Positions 1-7,689 of a DNA stretch of 47,898 nucleotides are shown piece by piece. Under the pieces are notes generated by a model. The model was not told where the DNA came from. It was given only the letters and a program-made list of their open reading frames with translations, and searched no databases. The stretch covers positions 1-47,898 of the forward strand of contig JAVBLE010000015.1 of NCBI GenBank assembly GCA_031553685.1, in the 5' to 3' direction. The position numbers were made by a program, and so were the translations under genes. The stretch is from JAFGVL01 sp031553685. GTDB taxonomy: Bacteria; Bacteroidota; Bacteroidia; Bacteroidales; Paludibacteraceae. How positions within the stretch are numbered: the first letter of the stretch is position 1; the number at the start of each line of letters is the position of its first letter.

Positions 1-3
1 AGG

Positions 4-48
4 CTATTTCTCCACAACGATATCACTATTTTTTGTGTATCTAGACAT
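4..48 (-). other. 14-codon frame behind a strong ribosome binding site at the left edge
   Basis: Read leftwards, AAGGAGGT lies 8 bases before an ATG at 48-46. The frame runs 14 codons (MSRYTKNSDIVVEK) to a TAG at 6-4. The near-perfect Shine-Dalgarno sequence is unusual for Bacteroidetes. It could be a leader peptide, or the start of a gene broken by a stop or frameshift whose remainder lies outside the window. I do not recognise the peptide. Confidence 0.2.
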
Positions 49-121
49 CACAGCTCTTACCTCCTTCCGATTTATCAATAAAAATACAACTCTTGTGATT
101 AATCGGTATTTTTTTTTTGGG

Positions 122-129
122 TAAAGGTA
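122..129 (-). promoter_or_regulatory. Bacteroidetes-type -7 box (TACCTTTA)
   Basis: On the minus strand TACCTTTA matches TAnnTTTG at seven of eight positions. It lies about 75 bases before the ATG at 48 and so faces off the left end of the window. No clear -33 box was found. Confidence 0.35.
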
Positions 130-130
130 C

Positions 131-272
131 GAGACATCGCATAAAACTAAAAGAATACAAATATATGCCTGACCATGCCTATTGGTGCGATGTCTCCACG
201 ACGCTCCTCGTATCCACTTCGACTACGCTCAGCGACCACTCGTCGCTTTGGTCGACATGACGAAGTGCTTAA
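131..272. repeat. Composite dispersed repeat with inverted arms
   Basis: GAGACATCGCA (131-141) is the exact reverse complement of TGCGATGTCTC (186-196). The stretch after it (196-272) carries the motif CACTTCGACTACGCTCAGCGACC and ends in GACATGACGAAG. Related words recur at 5690-5814, 9715-9745, 30985-31095 and 47803-47866, which marks it as a dispersed intergenic repeat and not a gene. A 101-codon minus-strand frame crossing 229-534 is read from this repeat and its neighbours and is not believable as a protein. Confidence 0.5.
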
Positions 273-337
273 GTTGACGACATTGCTCTCCCCACACACA
301 AACTCTCTTAATAATTTTGTTGGGAAAAATTACAAGC

Positions 338-373
338 TGCCTCCGTAGGGAATACAATATCCTATCGGAGGCA
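338..373. terminator. Hairpin, terminator-like
   Basis: TGCCTCCG (338-345) pairs with CGGAGGCA (366-373), extended inward by TAGG/CCTA with a small bulge, and is followed by TTTTGTT. It looks like a rho-independent terminator on the plus strand, but no plus-strand gene precedes it, so it may be part of a repeat. Confidence 0.35.
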
Positions 374-418
374 TTTTGTTGTAATAGCGAATCCTTAGAA
401 AAAGAAAGTATGCCTAAT

Positions 419-455
419 ATGAACAGAATGAACAACATGAATAACATGAACAAAT
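419..455. repeat. Degenerate short tandem repeat
   Basis: Four imperfect copies of a 9-base unit close to AATGAACAA stand in tandem (ATGAACAG, AATGAACAAC, ATGAATAAC, ATGAACAAA). This is simple intergenic sequence with no coding signal. Confidence 0.4.
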
Positions 456-501
456 CTTGAGTTAAAAAATTATTTAGTTTTGTGTCGTTTAATTGATAAC
501 C

Positions 502-574
502 CGTAGGGACAGCTCGAGAGTTGTCCGAAAACAACCAACAATAAGTAAACGGACAGGTCGCGACCTGTCCCTAC
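502..574. repeat. GTAG...CTAC palindromic repeats (two elements)
   Basis: The first element starts at 502 with GTAGGGACA and returns as TTGTCC at about 520-526. The second has the perfect 20-base palindrome GGACAGGTCGCGACCTGTCC at 551-570, followed by CTACAG. Both belong to a family with conserved GTAG/CTAC ends and a variable self-complementary core that recurs at 619, 6635, 9778, 9864 and 30216. Confidence 0.55.
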
Positions 575-618
575 AGAATACAAATCAACTATTTATAATT
601 AATTTGCACCCAATATCC

Positions 619-647
619 GTAGGGGCGAAAAATTTTTCGCCCCCTAC
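619..647. repeat. GTAG...CTAC palindromic repeat
   Basis: GTAGGGGCGAAAAA is followed by its near-perfect reverse complement TTTTTCGCCCCCTAC, giving a long hairpin about 60 bases before the HU-like gene. It has the same ends as the elements at 551 and 6635 but a different core. Confidence 0.6.
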
Positions 648-703
648 ATACCACCATAAACAATAAACAAACAATATTTATTCACCAATAAAAAATAAAA
701 ATT

Positions 704-1099
704 ATGTCAGTAAAGTATGTATTATCGGAAAAGGGCAATCCGTTGAAACCCGCAGATCCTAAAAAATGGTATGCAACAGCCAAAAGTACGGGAGAATTTA
801 CTCTCCGTAAATTGAGTAAAGAAATTGCCGAAGGCAGCACTACGGTGAGCGATACCGATGTGTTGGCAGTGCTGAACGACCTGACCAAGATATTGCGCCG
901 CCACCTCGAAAATGGCGAGATTGTGCGTTTTGGCGATTTCGGTTCGTTCCAGATCACTGTCAGCAGTGAGGGTGCCGGCTCGGAAGAAAAATTCCACGCT
1001 TCGATGATTAAAGGCTCGAAGGTGGTGTTTCGTCCGGGTGTCGACCTGAAGGAAATGCAAAACAACCTGAAGTTTGAAAAAATGTCTAAAAACGACTAA
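704..1099 (+). CDS. HU-family DNA-binding protein (Bacteroidetes HU-like)
   Basis: The 131-residue protein is a nucleoid-associated DNA-binding protein of the Bacteroidetes HU-like subfamily (HU-HIG type). It differs from classical 90-residue HU by an N-terminal extension (residues 1-38) resembling other members of this group, followed by an HU fold: dimerisation helices at about 34-75, a strand with GEIVRFGDFGSFQI at about 91-104, a basic arm, and the C-terminal segment VVFRPGVDLKEM. Such proteins bend DNA and bind with little sequence specificity. The ATG at 704 is the only early start in frame. The gene stands alone, preceded by palindromic repeats and followed by a set of nested hairpins (1103-1180). 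I saw no convincing promoter box. The family is firm; what this paralogue does is not shown. Confidence 0.88.
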   Translation: MSVKYVLSEKGNPLKPADPKKWYATAKSTGEFTLRKLSKEIAEGSTTVSDTDVLAVLNDLTKILRRHLENGEIVRFGDFGSFQITVSSEGAGSEEKFHASMIKGSKVVFRPGVDLKEMQNNLKFEKMSKND

Positions 1100-1102
1100 C
1101 TA

Positions 1103-1180
1103 AAATCGTCCTTACGATTTGACTAAATCATCCGTATCTTTTGGGTAAATCGTACTGACGATTTTGGGAAAAGATACGGA
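1103..1180. terminator. Three-part hairpin cluster after the HU-like gene
   Basis: AAATCGT (1103-1109) pairs with ACGATTT (1114-1120) over a CCTT loop. TCCGTATCTTTT (1131-1142) pairs perfectly with AAAAGATACGGA (1169-1180), and its loop holds a second AAATCGT/ACGATTT hairpin (1147-1153 with 1158-1164). The same 7-base arm is used twice. The cluster could terminate HU transcription or be a repeat; there is no clean T-run. Confidence 0.45.
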
Positions 1181-1225
1181 CGATTTTACTCAATTATTTA
1201 TTTACAATTAAAAACAACATCAATT

Positions 1226-1861
1226 ATGAAAAAATTACACTTGTTATTTATCAGCCTTGCGCTAATAATGGGTACCACCAATGTTTCGTCGCAGAAATGG
1301 CTGGACAAATTAAACAAAGGGTTGGACAATGTAAACAAAGGATTAGACGATGTAAATAAAACGCTGGATAAGGTGGCACCGTCAACTGCACAACAAAGCA
1401 ACACAAATCAAAATCAGCAGCAATCTCAAAATCAACAAAGCCAGCCAGCCAATAATCCTCCGGCGAAGCCTCCGGTATGCTCATCGGTAACTTCACCAAT
1501 CCGAAACCTCAAAATAGAACCTGTGGATTGTTACGCATCGGGCAATGATGTGGTATTGGAATTTACCGCAACAAATACAAGTCAAAATCCAACAATGTAT
1601 CTTGGCTTTGGGGGAAAATCGATGGCTTATGATACAAACGGAGAACAATATGATGTTGATTCTAACAGCATGTATAAAACACAATTGCCGGAGGGAACAA
1701 AAGTGAAGATAACTCAAATTATAAAAGATGTAAGTTCTAAAACAACGAAATTTCCGACGGTTAAGCTTGATTTATATTTTGCGAAACCTACCGATGCTTA
1801 TGGCGAAAACGGTGAACTTATCTTTAAAAATGTGTCTATTGACCGAGGTAACTCAAATTAA
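1226..1861 (+). CDS. Secreted protein of unknown function
   Basis: I do not recognise this 211-residue protein. Residues 1-22 (MKKLHLLFISLALIMGTTNVSS) are a Sec signal peptide with no lipobox cysteine, so the product should be periplasmic or exported. Residues 25-50 form an amphipathic heptad-like stretch repeating LDKLNKGLDNVNKGLDDVNKTLDKV. Residues 54-82 are a Gln/Asn/Pro linker. Residues from about 84 to 205 look like one beta-rich domain (VVLEFTATNTSQNP, YLGFGGKSMAYDTNGEQYDV, VKLDLYFA), resembling immunoglobulin-like DUF4352-type domains. The gene lies 21 bases before another exported protein, so the two are probably co-transcribed. Confidence 0.7.
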   Translation: MKKLHLLFISLALIMGTTNVSSQKWLDKLNKGLDNVNKGLDDVNKTLDKVAPSTAQQSNTNQNQQQSQNQQSQPANNPPAKPPVCSSVTSPIRNLKIEPVDCYASGNDVVLEFTATNTSQNPTMYLGFGGKSMAYDTNGEQYDVDSNSMYKTQLPEGTKVKITQIIKDVSSKTTKFPTVKLDLYFAKPTDAYGENGELIFKNVSIDRGNSN

Positions 1862-1882
1862 TAATCTTAAATAATCAAACCA

Positions 1883-2494
1883 ATGAAAAAATTGATCTTT
1901 TTAGCAAGCCTTATCGCTTTAGTAAGCCTTTCGGCATGCAACAAACAAACGGAAAAAACCAACACTGCAGCTGCAGACAGTACCAAACAAGAAGCCAAAG
2001 CCATAGAACCAGCTAAACCCGATGTGATAAACATCACAAAAACTAAAAGTATAATAGGTGTCAATGACGATTGCGACAAACACATAAAACGCAAACGCAT
2101 TACAGCCGAAGAAAGAAAAGCCTTGAAATTGGACGAAATAACGGATAAAGATTTCGTGAAAGAATTTGGCAAACACTCCAACAAAGAAATCTCTTTGGGC
2201 AAAACAATTCTTAAAGTTTCGCAAGGACGAATTGAAAGCGTATTGGTAATTATTGACGATCATGCCACCTTTGAATTTTGGATAAGCTATGATGCACAAG
2301 GCAATTATGTGGATTACTTGTGGGCAGGTACAATAATGAACTATGCCGGCGACAGGACAGGATCGACCGTTGAAGGCGACAAGATACAACGAGAAAGTCC
2401 TTGGGCGGATGAGGAAGGATCGGGCTGTAGCTACTCTCAATTTCAAATCATGCCTGATTTAAAGTTCAAAAAGTTGAAAGAATGGGTAAAATAA
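1883..2494 (+). CDS. Lipoprotein of unknown function
   Basis: This 203-residue protein starts with a lipoprotein signal peptide (MKKLIFLASLIALVSLSAC), with lipidation predicted at Cys19. A charged, Ala-rich linker follows (residues 20-48), then a soluble domain without a family I can name. It contains a conserved-looking core (VIIDDHATFEFWISYDAQGNYVDYLW) and two Cys residues near the C terminus and before the domain (CDKH, GSGCSY) that could form a disulfide. It lies immediately after the secreted protein at 1226-1861. The function is unknown; only the location is supported. Confidence 0.7.
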   Translation: MKKLIFLASLIALVSLSACNKQTEKTNTAAADSTKQEAKAIEPAKPDVINITKTKSIIGVNDDCDKHIKRKRITAEERKALKLDEITDKDFVKEFGKHSNKEISLGKTILKVSQGRIESVLVIIDDHATFEFWISYDAQGNYVDYLWAGTIMNYAGDRTGSTVEGDKIQRESPWADEEGSGCSYSQFQIMPDLKFKKLKEWVK

Positions 2495-2526
2495 AATCAA
2501 GCTAAAACAAAAAGCCGTTTTCCATT

Positions 2527-2560
2527 TGGCGCAAGTTTAGCGATAGCGTAACTTGTGCCA
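2527..2560. repeat. Imperfect palindrome
   Basis: TGGCGCAAGTT (2527-2537) pairs with AACTTGTGCCA (2550-2560) with one G-T wobble. It lies just downstream of the lipoprotein gene and could act as its terminator, although no T-run follows. Confidence 0.35.
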
Positions 2561-2605
2561 GCCTTTAAAAATAGAACTGTAATGAGCTGTTAATGCACCA
2601 AGAAC

Positions 2606-2613
2606 TATCTTTG
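2606..2613 (+). promoter_or_regulatory. Bacteroidetes -7 box TATCTTTG for the 2769 gene
   Basis: TATCTTTG is an exact match to TAnnTTTG. It stands about 155 bases before the ATG at 2769, leaving a long 5' leader. The -33 region is not convincing. Confidence 0.45.
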
Positions 2614-2768
2614 AATATTGAATATAAATCGCAGGGGTCATATCGTAGGCAATCGATTGATAGTCATTGCTCTAAAGGCACTAATTCATGTGGTTTTTTC
2701 CAAATAATTTACACCTTATTTTACTGTTAATAAGTTATTTATTTGTGTATTGAACGAACTATTGATTT

Positions 2769-3857
2769 ATGAAAATGCAAAACAAAATAGATGTCTACAG
2801 ATTTCTATCTAAACAAAAGTTTGGAAAGCTTCTATTTGTGTTCTTTTTCATTGCTATTCAAGTAAATAGTGCTCCATCATTTACTGTAAAAGTATTTGAT
2901 GCTGTCAACAATACTCCCATAAATACTACTGCTGCCTTTGGCTTTCAAACGGATGGATGTCGTAATCGAGTGTTTAGAATAACCATAGTTGGAAATGATC
3001 TACCACCCAACGGAACAATAAATTTAAATGGAACACCTATTTCATATTATGAATTTTCATTAACAAATTTTGGCGATCCTCTCAATCAAATATCTTATAA
3101 TGGGACTAGCATTGCCGAAACAGTATATGTTCGATTCAAATTTGGACTACCAATTACAATCTTTAACTTAGAACTCGTTGGGAATATTTCTATATCAGTA
3201 TCTGGTTCCAGTTTAAAGAGAGATTTCATTACAATTAACACCTCATATATTAATACTGACAATCTTCAACTTGATCCCAAAAGTCTATCCGGACTCACTC
3301 AAAAAGATTGTAAGTCTGAAGCAAAAGGAGTTAATGTAAGTTGGGGGCCTTTTATGCCTACTCCAACATCTATTAGTCTATCTCTTGATAATAATAATTT
3401 TGAATGTTCTTTAGATAATATCAATTTCAATAATCCTTCAATATTTCCAGCCTCAAATGCTCCTGGAGTATTTAAAATATATGTTCGTCTAAAACCGGGA
3501 ATACCTGTGGGTAATTATTCCGGTATATTAAGTTTAAAAGCATCCAGCTGTGACATTGGAGTTACATTGCCTATAAGCGGGAATGTACCTTGCCCGATTT
3601 TATTACCTGAAGATCCATACCCTGTCTGCGAACCTTCGACAGTAGACATAACTTATTGTGTGTTGCCTTCAGATGTATTTGTTTCTTACTGGAAAGATAT
3701 AGATGCAACTGTACTGGTATCTGATCCTGCTTCTATAGCCGAACCTGGAACTTATTTTATAAAAATGGGTTCATCACAAACCGGTTGTTCAGATATTAAA
3801 CCAGTAAATGTAACCATATATCCCAAACCTCAAGTCTCACCTGTTTATCATGATTAA
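2769..3857 (+). CDS. Putative secreted surface protein with Ig-like repeats
   Basis: This 362-residue protein has a signal-anchor-like segment at about 19-34 (FGKLLFVFFFIAIQVNSA) after a long basic N terminus. The body is beta-rich, with several Ser/Thr/Asn-rich segments and about ten Cys residues. Residues about 276-358 (CEPSTVDITYCVL ... TVLVSDPASIAEPGTYFIKMGS ... GCSDIKPVNVTIYPKP) resemble the Ig-like repeats of Bacteroidetes gliding or adhesion proteins. Such proteins usually continue into more repeats and a C-terminal sorting domain. This one stops straight after one repeat (VYHD), so it may be the truncated N-terminal part of a longer adhesin. It has its own promoter-like box. Exported location is likely; function is unknown. 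Confidence 0.65.
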   Translation: MKMQNKIDVYRFLSKQKFGKLLFVFFFIAIQVNSAPSFTVKVFDAVNNTPINTTAAFGFQTDGCRNRVFRITIVGNDLPPNGTINLNGTPISYYEFSLTNFGDPLNQISYNGTSIAETVYVRFKFGLPITIFNLELVGNISISVSGSSLKRDFITINTSYINTDNLQLDPKSLSGLTQKDCKSEAKGVNVSWGPFMPTPTSISLSLDNNNFECSLDNINFNNPSIFPASNAPGVFKIYVRLKPGIPVGNYSGILSLKASSCDIGVTLPISGNVPCPILLPEDPYPVCEPSTVDITYCVLPSDVFVSYWKDIDATVLVSDPASIAEPGTYFIKMGSSQTGCSDIKPVNVTIYPKPQVSPVYHD

Positions 3858-4007
3858 CTAAAACTGAGATGTTACGCCATCTACCATATCGATTCTAATT
3901 ATTGTCATGGTATTTTTTTATACTGTAGCATCCGCAAATTACCAACGAATTTATAAAAGAATTGAAAAATATTAATGCTAAATAATTCATTGTAAAACAA
4001 AAAAAAT

Positions 4008-5639
4008 ATGAAAACAAAACTTATCACATTAGCCGCAGCATTATTAATAGCTGCCAGCGCATGGGCGCAAACTGAGGTAAACGGTATCTATTATGCCTTT
4101 TCGGGCACAGATGCTACAGTAACAAATCCTTTTCCTTACGGTATTCCTGACCATAATACAGCATATTCGGGAAGTATAACCATACCTGCTACGATAATGT
4201 ACCAAGGTACAACTTATAATGTAACAGGTATGGAAACGCAAACTTTTCAAGATTGTACAGGGCTGACTGCTGTGAGTGTTCCAAGTAGTTTTTCCACAAT
4301 TAATTCATCCGGTTTTCGTGGTTGTACTAATCTGACATCTGTTCAATTGGCCGAAGGGATAACTTATATTGCAAGCAATGCTTTCAATGGTTGTACAAAT
4401 CTTACTTCCATCAACTTGCCAAGCACTCTTACTTCAATAGGAGGTAGTGCTTTCAGGGCTTGCAGCAAATTAACCTCTGTCAGTTTGCCTGCAAACCTGG
4501 AATCAATAGCCCAAGATGCTTTCCGCGAAGCCGGGCTTACTTCTATTATTATACCAAACAAAGTGTCAAGCCTTTGGACAGGGGCTTTCCGCGATTGTTC
4601 CTCTCTTCAATCTGTCATTATCTCGGGCAATATAGCCGATTGGCAGCAGAGTGCTTTTAATAATTGTACGGCTCTGACATCTGTTGTCATACAAAATGGA
4701 GTAACAGCTATACCGGGTAGTGCTTTCAAAGACTGTACAAATCTGTCCACTATTGTAGTGCCAAATAGTGTTGCCAGCATTGGAACAGATGCTTTTTACA
4801 GAACAGCCTGGTATAATGCACAACCTGATGGTGTTGTATATATTGGCAAAGTACTGTATAAATATAAAGGAACCATGCCTTTAAATACATCTATCCAAGT
4901 AACCGATGGTACGGTGGGTATTGCAGATGGGGCTTTTTATGCTTCGGAAGGATTAAGTCTGACTTCAATACAATTACCTAACACATTGGTAAATATTGGT
5001 ACGGAGGCTTTTTATTGGTGTCATGGGTTGACTTCACTTATAGTCCCCGAAGGAGTAGAAAGTATAGGGTACCGTGCTTTTAGTGAAACGAATATTACAA
5101 CAGTTACAATACCAAGCACATTAAAAATGATTAGCTCTAATGCATTTTACAACTGTCAGTATTTAACCTCTATTACTATTCCAAGTGCTGTAACTTATAT
5201 TGATCAATCTGCTTTTTCAGGTTGTACGGCTTTACAAAGCATATATGTTTTAGGAACAACACCTCCGGGTTGTCCGCCTCAGGCAGACTACCTATCTGCA
5301 TTCTACAATGTGCCCAAAGATGGTGTCCTTCATGTTCCCGCCGGCACAATAGCGTTGTATGCCGGTGCTGATGGCTGGAGTGAATTTATCAATGTAACAG
5401 ACGATGCATCTACTGGCACGCATAATCCACAAGCTAAAACATTTGCCACAAAAGCAACTCTGAATGGCATTAGTATTAATGGCGAAATTGCAGGCAAAAC
5501 AGTAAGTATTTTCAATATAAACGGCACACAAGTGTATAATGCGCAAGCTACTACCGGCGAAATAACGATCGCTTTGTCTTCGGCAGGTATTTATATTGTT
5601 CGTATCGGCAATGAAGCCATAAAAATAATTAAGAAATAA
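4008..5639 (+). CDS. BspA-family leucine-rich repeat surface protein with type IX sorting domain
   Basis: This 543-residue protein has a signal peptide (residues 1-20, ending AWAQ). From about residue 60 to 430 it carries a run of BspA-type (LRR_5) repeats of about 23 residues, each with a pattern like AFxxCxxLTSVxLPxxLxxIxxxAF, for example near residues 127-150, 150-172 and 380-403. The C-terminal 70 residues (from TKATLNGISINGEIAGKTVSIFNINGT to IYIVRIGNEAIKIIKK) look like a type A sorting domain of the type IX secretion system, so the product should be secreted or surface-attached. BspA-like proteins bind host or extracellular-matrix proteins in oral Bacteroidetes and are common in environmental relatives too, so the ligand cannot be stated. 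The Sec start MKTKLITLAAALLIAASA is clear. Confidence 0.88.
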   Translation: MKTKLITLAAALLIAASAWAQTEVNGIYYAFSGTDATVTNPFPYGIPDHNTAYSGSITIPATIMYQGTTYNVTGMETQTFQDCTGLTAVSVPSSFSTINSSGFRGCTNLTSVQLAEGITYIASNAFNGCTNLTSINLPSTLTSIGGSAFRACSKLTSVSLPANLESIAQDAFREAGLTSIIIPNKVSSLWTGAFRDCSSLQSVIISGNIADWQQSAFNNCTALTSVVIQNGVTAIPGSAFKDCTNLSTIVVPNSVASIGTDAFYRTAWYNAQPDGVVYIGKVLYKYKGTMPLNTSIQVTDGTVGIADGAFYASEGLSLTSIQLPNTLVNIGTEAFYWCHGLTSLIVPEGVESIGYRAFSETNITTVTIPSTLKMISSNAFYNCQYLTSITIPSAVTYIDQSAFSGCTALQSIYVLGTTPPGCPPQADYLSAFYNVPKDGVLHVPAGTIALYAGADGWSEFINVTDDASTGTHNPQAKTFATKATLNGISINGEIAGKTVSIFNINGTQVYNAQATTGEITIALSSAGIYIVRIGNEAIKIIKK

Positions 5640-5746
5640 AAACGGTATTGTTATTTAGTGTAGATTTTCTCGTTTTCGTCATGCTGAACTTGTTTAGCTC
5701 CTGTTAGTCGCTGATTGCTGATTCAACATCTCTCTATCAATAGGGG

Positions 5747-5814
5747 ATTGCGGATCATACTTCGGCATGCTTGGTTGCTGAGCGAAGTCGAAGTACAGCA
5801 ACCAAGTCCGCAAT
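5747..5814. repeat. Inverted repeat between convergent genes
   Basis: Two nested pairs are present: ATTGCGGA (5747-5754) with TCCGCAAT (5807-5814), and TTGGTTGCTG (5771-5780) with CAGCAACCAA (5796-5805). The loop holds AGCGAAGTCGAAG, a word shared with other dispersed repeats here. The spacer 5640-5875 separates converging genes, so the structure may also block read-through. I see nothing else there. Confidence 0.5.
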
Positions 5815-5875
5815 GACAATTGCCATAAAACTATATTAATTTAACAATGCCATATAATCTCTATTTAATAAGAAA

Positions 5876-6616
5876 TCAGAACTTAAACCAAAAATCTAAA
5901 TTAGGAAATGCCGCTTTAATATCTTCTTGTAAAGATAAATCATTGGGCGAGCCGGTTGCAATACTGTTTCCGGTCATTAACCAAATCATATCTGCTGTTT
6001 TTGTAGCCAGGGATAATTCGTGTGTCGAAAGCACAATCGTTTTATTCGTATCTTTTGCCAATCGTTGGAGTAGGAGCATTACTTCTACGCGGTTGGGCAG
6101 GTCGAGGTGAGCCGTAGGTTCGTCGAGGAAAATAAGAGGTGTGTCTTGTGCCAGCGCTTTGGCGATAAGAGCGCGTTGCTTTTCTCCATCGGATAATTGA
6201 TTGACAGGCTCATTCGTTTTGTGCGAAAGATGTACCTGTTCAATAGCTTGTGTGGTGATTTCCATATCCTTGTGTGTGCGGTTGCCGAGCCACGAAGTGT
6301 GCGGGTATCTTCCCGTAAAAACAAGGTCGAACACAGTCAAATTATCCACATCCACCTTTTCGGTTAGCACAAACGAAAGCAGTAATGCTTTTTCACTGTT
6401 TGATACCGTTGTAATGTCTTTTCCAGTAATAAAAACAGTTCCTTCAAGCGGCTTTTGCAGCGAACAAAGTGTGCGCAATAAAGTTGACTTTCCACAGCCG
6501 TTTTGACCAATGAGGCACACCAATTCGCCTGCATGTAGTTGCAAGTTTATATCTTGTTGGATAATTGTTTTTTTATATCCAATGGAAAGATTGGTTGTAT
6601 GTAAAATAAAATTCAT
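5876..6616 (-). CDS. btuD: Cobalamin ABC transporter, ATP-binding protein
   Basis: This 246-residue protein is the ATPase of a FecCD-type importer. It shows Walker A GQNGCGKST at residues 37-45, a Q-loop region near 80-90, the signature LSDGE at 141-145, Walker B LIFLDEP at 161-167, a D-loop just after and the switch His in LSTHELSLA. It would sit on the inner face of the cytoplasmic membrane and power uptake through the permease encoded just upstream. FecE, HmuV and BtuD are hard to separate by motif; I call it btuD because the operon is headed by a cobalamin riboswitch. It is the last gene of the operon. The 78-base gap to btuC is almost entirely a palindromic repeat, so expression may be reduced relative to btuC. 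Confidence 0.88.
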   Translation of the reverse strand: MNFILHTTNLSIGYKKTIIQQDINLQLHAGELVCLIGQNGCGKSTLLRTLCSLQKPLEGTVFITGKDITTVSNSEKALLLSFVLTEKVDVDNLTVFDLVFTGRYPHTSWLGNRTHKDMEITTQAIEQVHLSHKTNEPVNQLSDGEKQRALIAKALAQDTPLIFLDEPTAHLDLPNRVEVMLLLQRLAKDTNKTIVLSTHELSLATKTADMIWLMTGNSIATGSPNDLSLQEDIKAAFPNLDFWFKF

Positions 6617-6634
6617 TCAAATATGTGTTTGCTT

Positions 6635-6698
6635 GTAGAGACAGGGCATGCCCTGTCTCTACAACATGCCCTGTCTCTACAACATGCCCTGTCTCTAC
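6635..6698. repeat. GTAG...CTAC palindrome with two extra half copies
   Basis: A perfect 28-base palindrome (GTAGAGACAGGG...CCCTGTCTCTAC) lies at 6635-6662. It is followed by two tandem 18-base half copies, AACATGCCCTGTCTCTAC, at 6663-6680 and 6681-6698. The last four bases overlap the end of btuC and provide its TAG stop. Confidence 0.75.
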
Positions 6699-7684
6699 CG
6701 TTTTTTCAAAATAATCCAAATAATCAATGGTGCGCCAAATAGCGAACTGATTGCATTAATCGGAATAGTATAGATGCTCCATTGCGAAACAATATCGCAG
6801 AGTAGGAGCAGAGCCGCCCCGCAAAGCATGGAAGCAGGCAGTGTAACGCGGTGATCGGACGAGCGGAATAGCCCGCGTGCAATATGAGGCACTGCCACGC
6901 CAATAAATGCAATCGGTCCGGTAAAAGCCGTAACGGCACCAGCCAAAAGCGCTGTTGATACAATTATAATTATCCGTGTGCGAACAATGGAAACGCCCAA
7001 CCCTCGCGCATAATTTTCGCCCAAAAGAATAGCATTCAATGATTTTTGCATAAAAAAAGCAATAATAAGTCCAAGTAGAACCAATGGTGCCATCACCTGC
7101 ATATACGACCAACTAACAGCCGAGAGGCTTCCCAATGTCCATACCACAAATACTTTGAGTGCATCGGGATTGCTGTGGTTTTGCAGTATGCTGACAATGG
7201 CGCCGGCAATGCTCCCAAACATAATGCCGATAATAAGCAGCGAAACCGAATTGCGCACTTTGAACGAAGTTCCCAGCATAATCCCCAACACCGCCAAGCT
7301 TCCCAAAATAGCTGCCACGACCACTCCCCAACCCGAACAAACCAAAGCCACAGGCAATGCACTACTTGCCAAAACCAATACCGCCACGCCCAAACTCGCC
7401 CCCGAACTTACCCCCAAAACATCAGGTCCTGCAAGCGGGTTTTGAAACAGCGTTTGCATCAACAATCCCGCAACAGACAAGGAAGCTCCTGCAAGAATTG
7501 CCGTCAATGCTTTGGGTAAGCGAAAATTGAATATGATTTCGTAATAATTACTTTCGGTGGAGTTGCCGGAAAGCGCGTGTAATACATCTTTTATAGGAAT
7601 AGATAAGCTTCCGTAAGCCAAATCGACTACGAAAAGTACAGTGCAGAGCAAAAGTAGTGATATGAATAGTAGGGTTCGGTTCAT
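6695..7684 (-). CDS. btuC: Cobalamin ABC transporter, permease (FecCD family)
   Basis: This 329-residue integral membrane protein has the hallmarks of the FecCD/BtuC family: about ten hydrophobic segments, FRLPKALTAILAGASLSVAGLLMQTLFQNPLAGPDVLGVSSGASLG-type sequence in the first third, and AFTGPIAFIGVAVPHIARGLF in the last third (the coupling region that contacts BtuD). Two copies form the channel that takes substrate from the binding protein. Riboswitch control points to cobalamin, not haem or siderophore. The gene starts 5 bases after the lipoprotein gene ends. Its TAG stop lies inside a GTAG...CTAC palindromic repeat (CGG followed by TAGAGAC), so the last residues (ILKKR) may differ from the ancestral C terminus. 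Confidence 0.9.
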   Translation of the reverse strand: MNRTLLFISLLLLCTVLFVVDLAYGSLSIPIKDVLHALSGNSTESNYYEIIFNFRLPKALTAILAGASLSVAGLLMQTLFQNPLAGPDVLGVSSGASLGVAVLVLASSALPVALVCSGWGVVVAAILGSLAVLGIMLGTSFKVRNSVSLLIIGIMFGSIAGAIVSILQNHSNPDALKVFVVWTLGSLSAVSWSYMQVMAPLVLLGLIIAFFMQKSLNAILLGENYARGLGVSIVRTRIIIIVSTALLAGAVTAFTGPIAFIGVAVPHIARGLFRSSDHRVTLPASMLCGAALLLLCDIVSQWSIYTIPINAISSLFGAPLIIWIILKKR

Positions 7685-7689
7685 GTCAA

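Noticed and set aside
229..534. A 101-codon minus-strand frame in the left spacer
   Set aside because: It is read through short tandem repeats and dispersed palindromes, its product is low-complexity, and it has no ribosome binding site or family resemblance.
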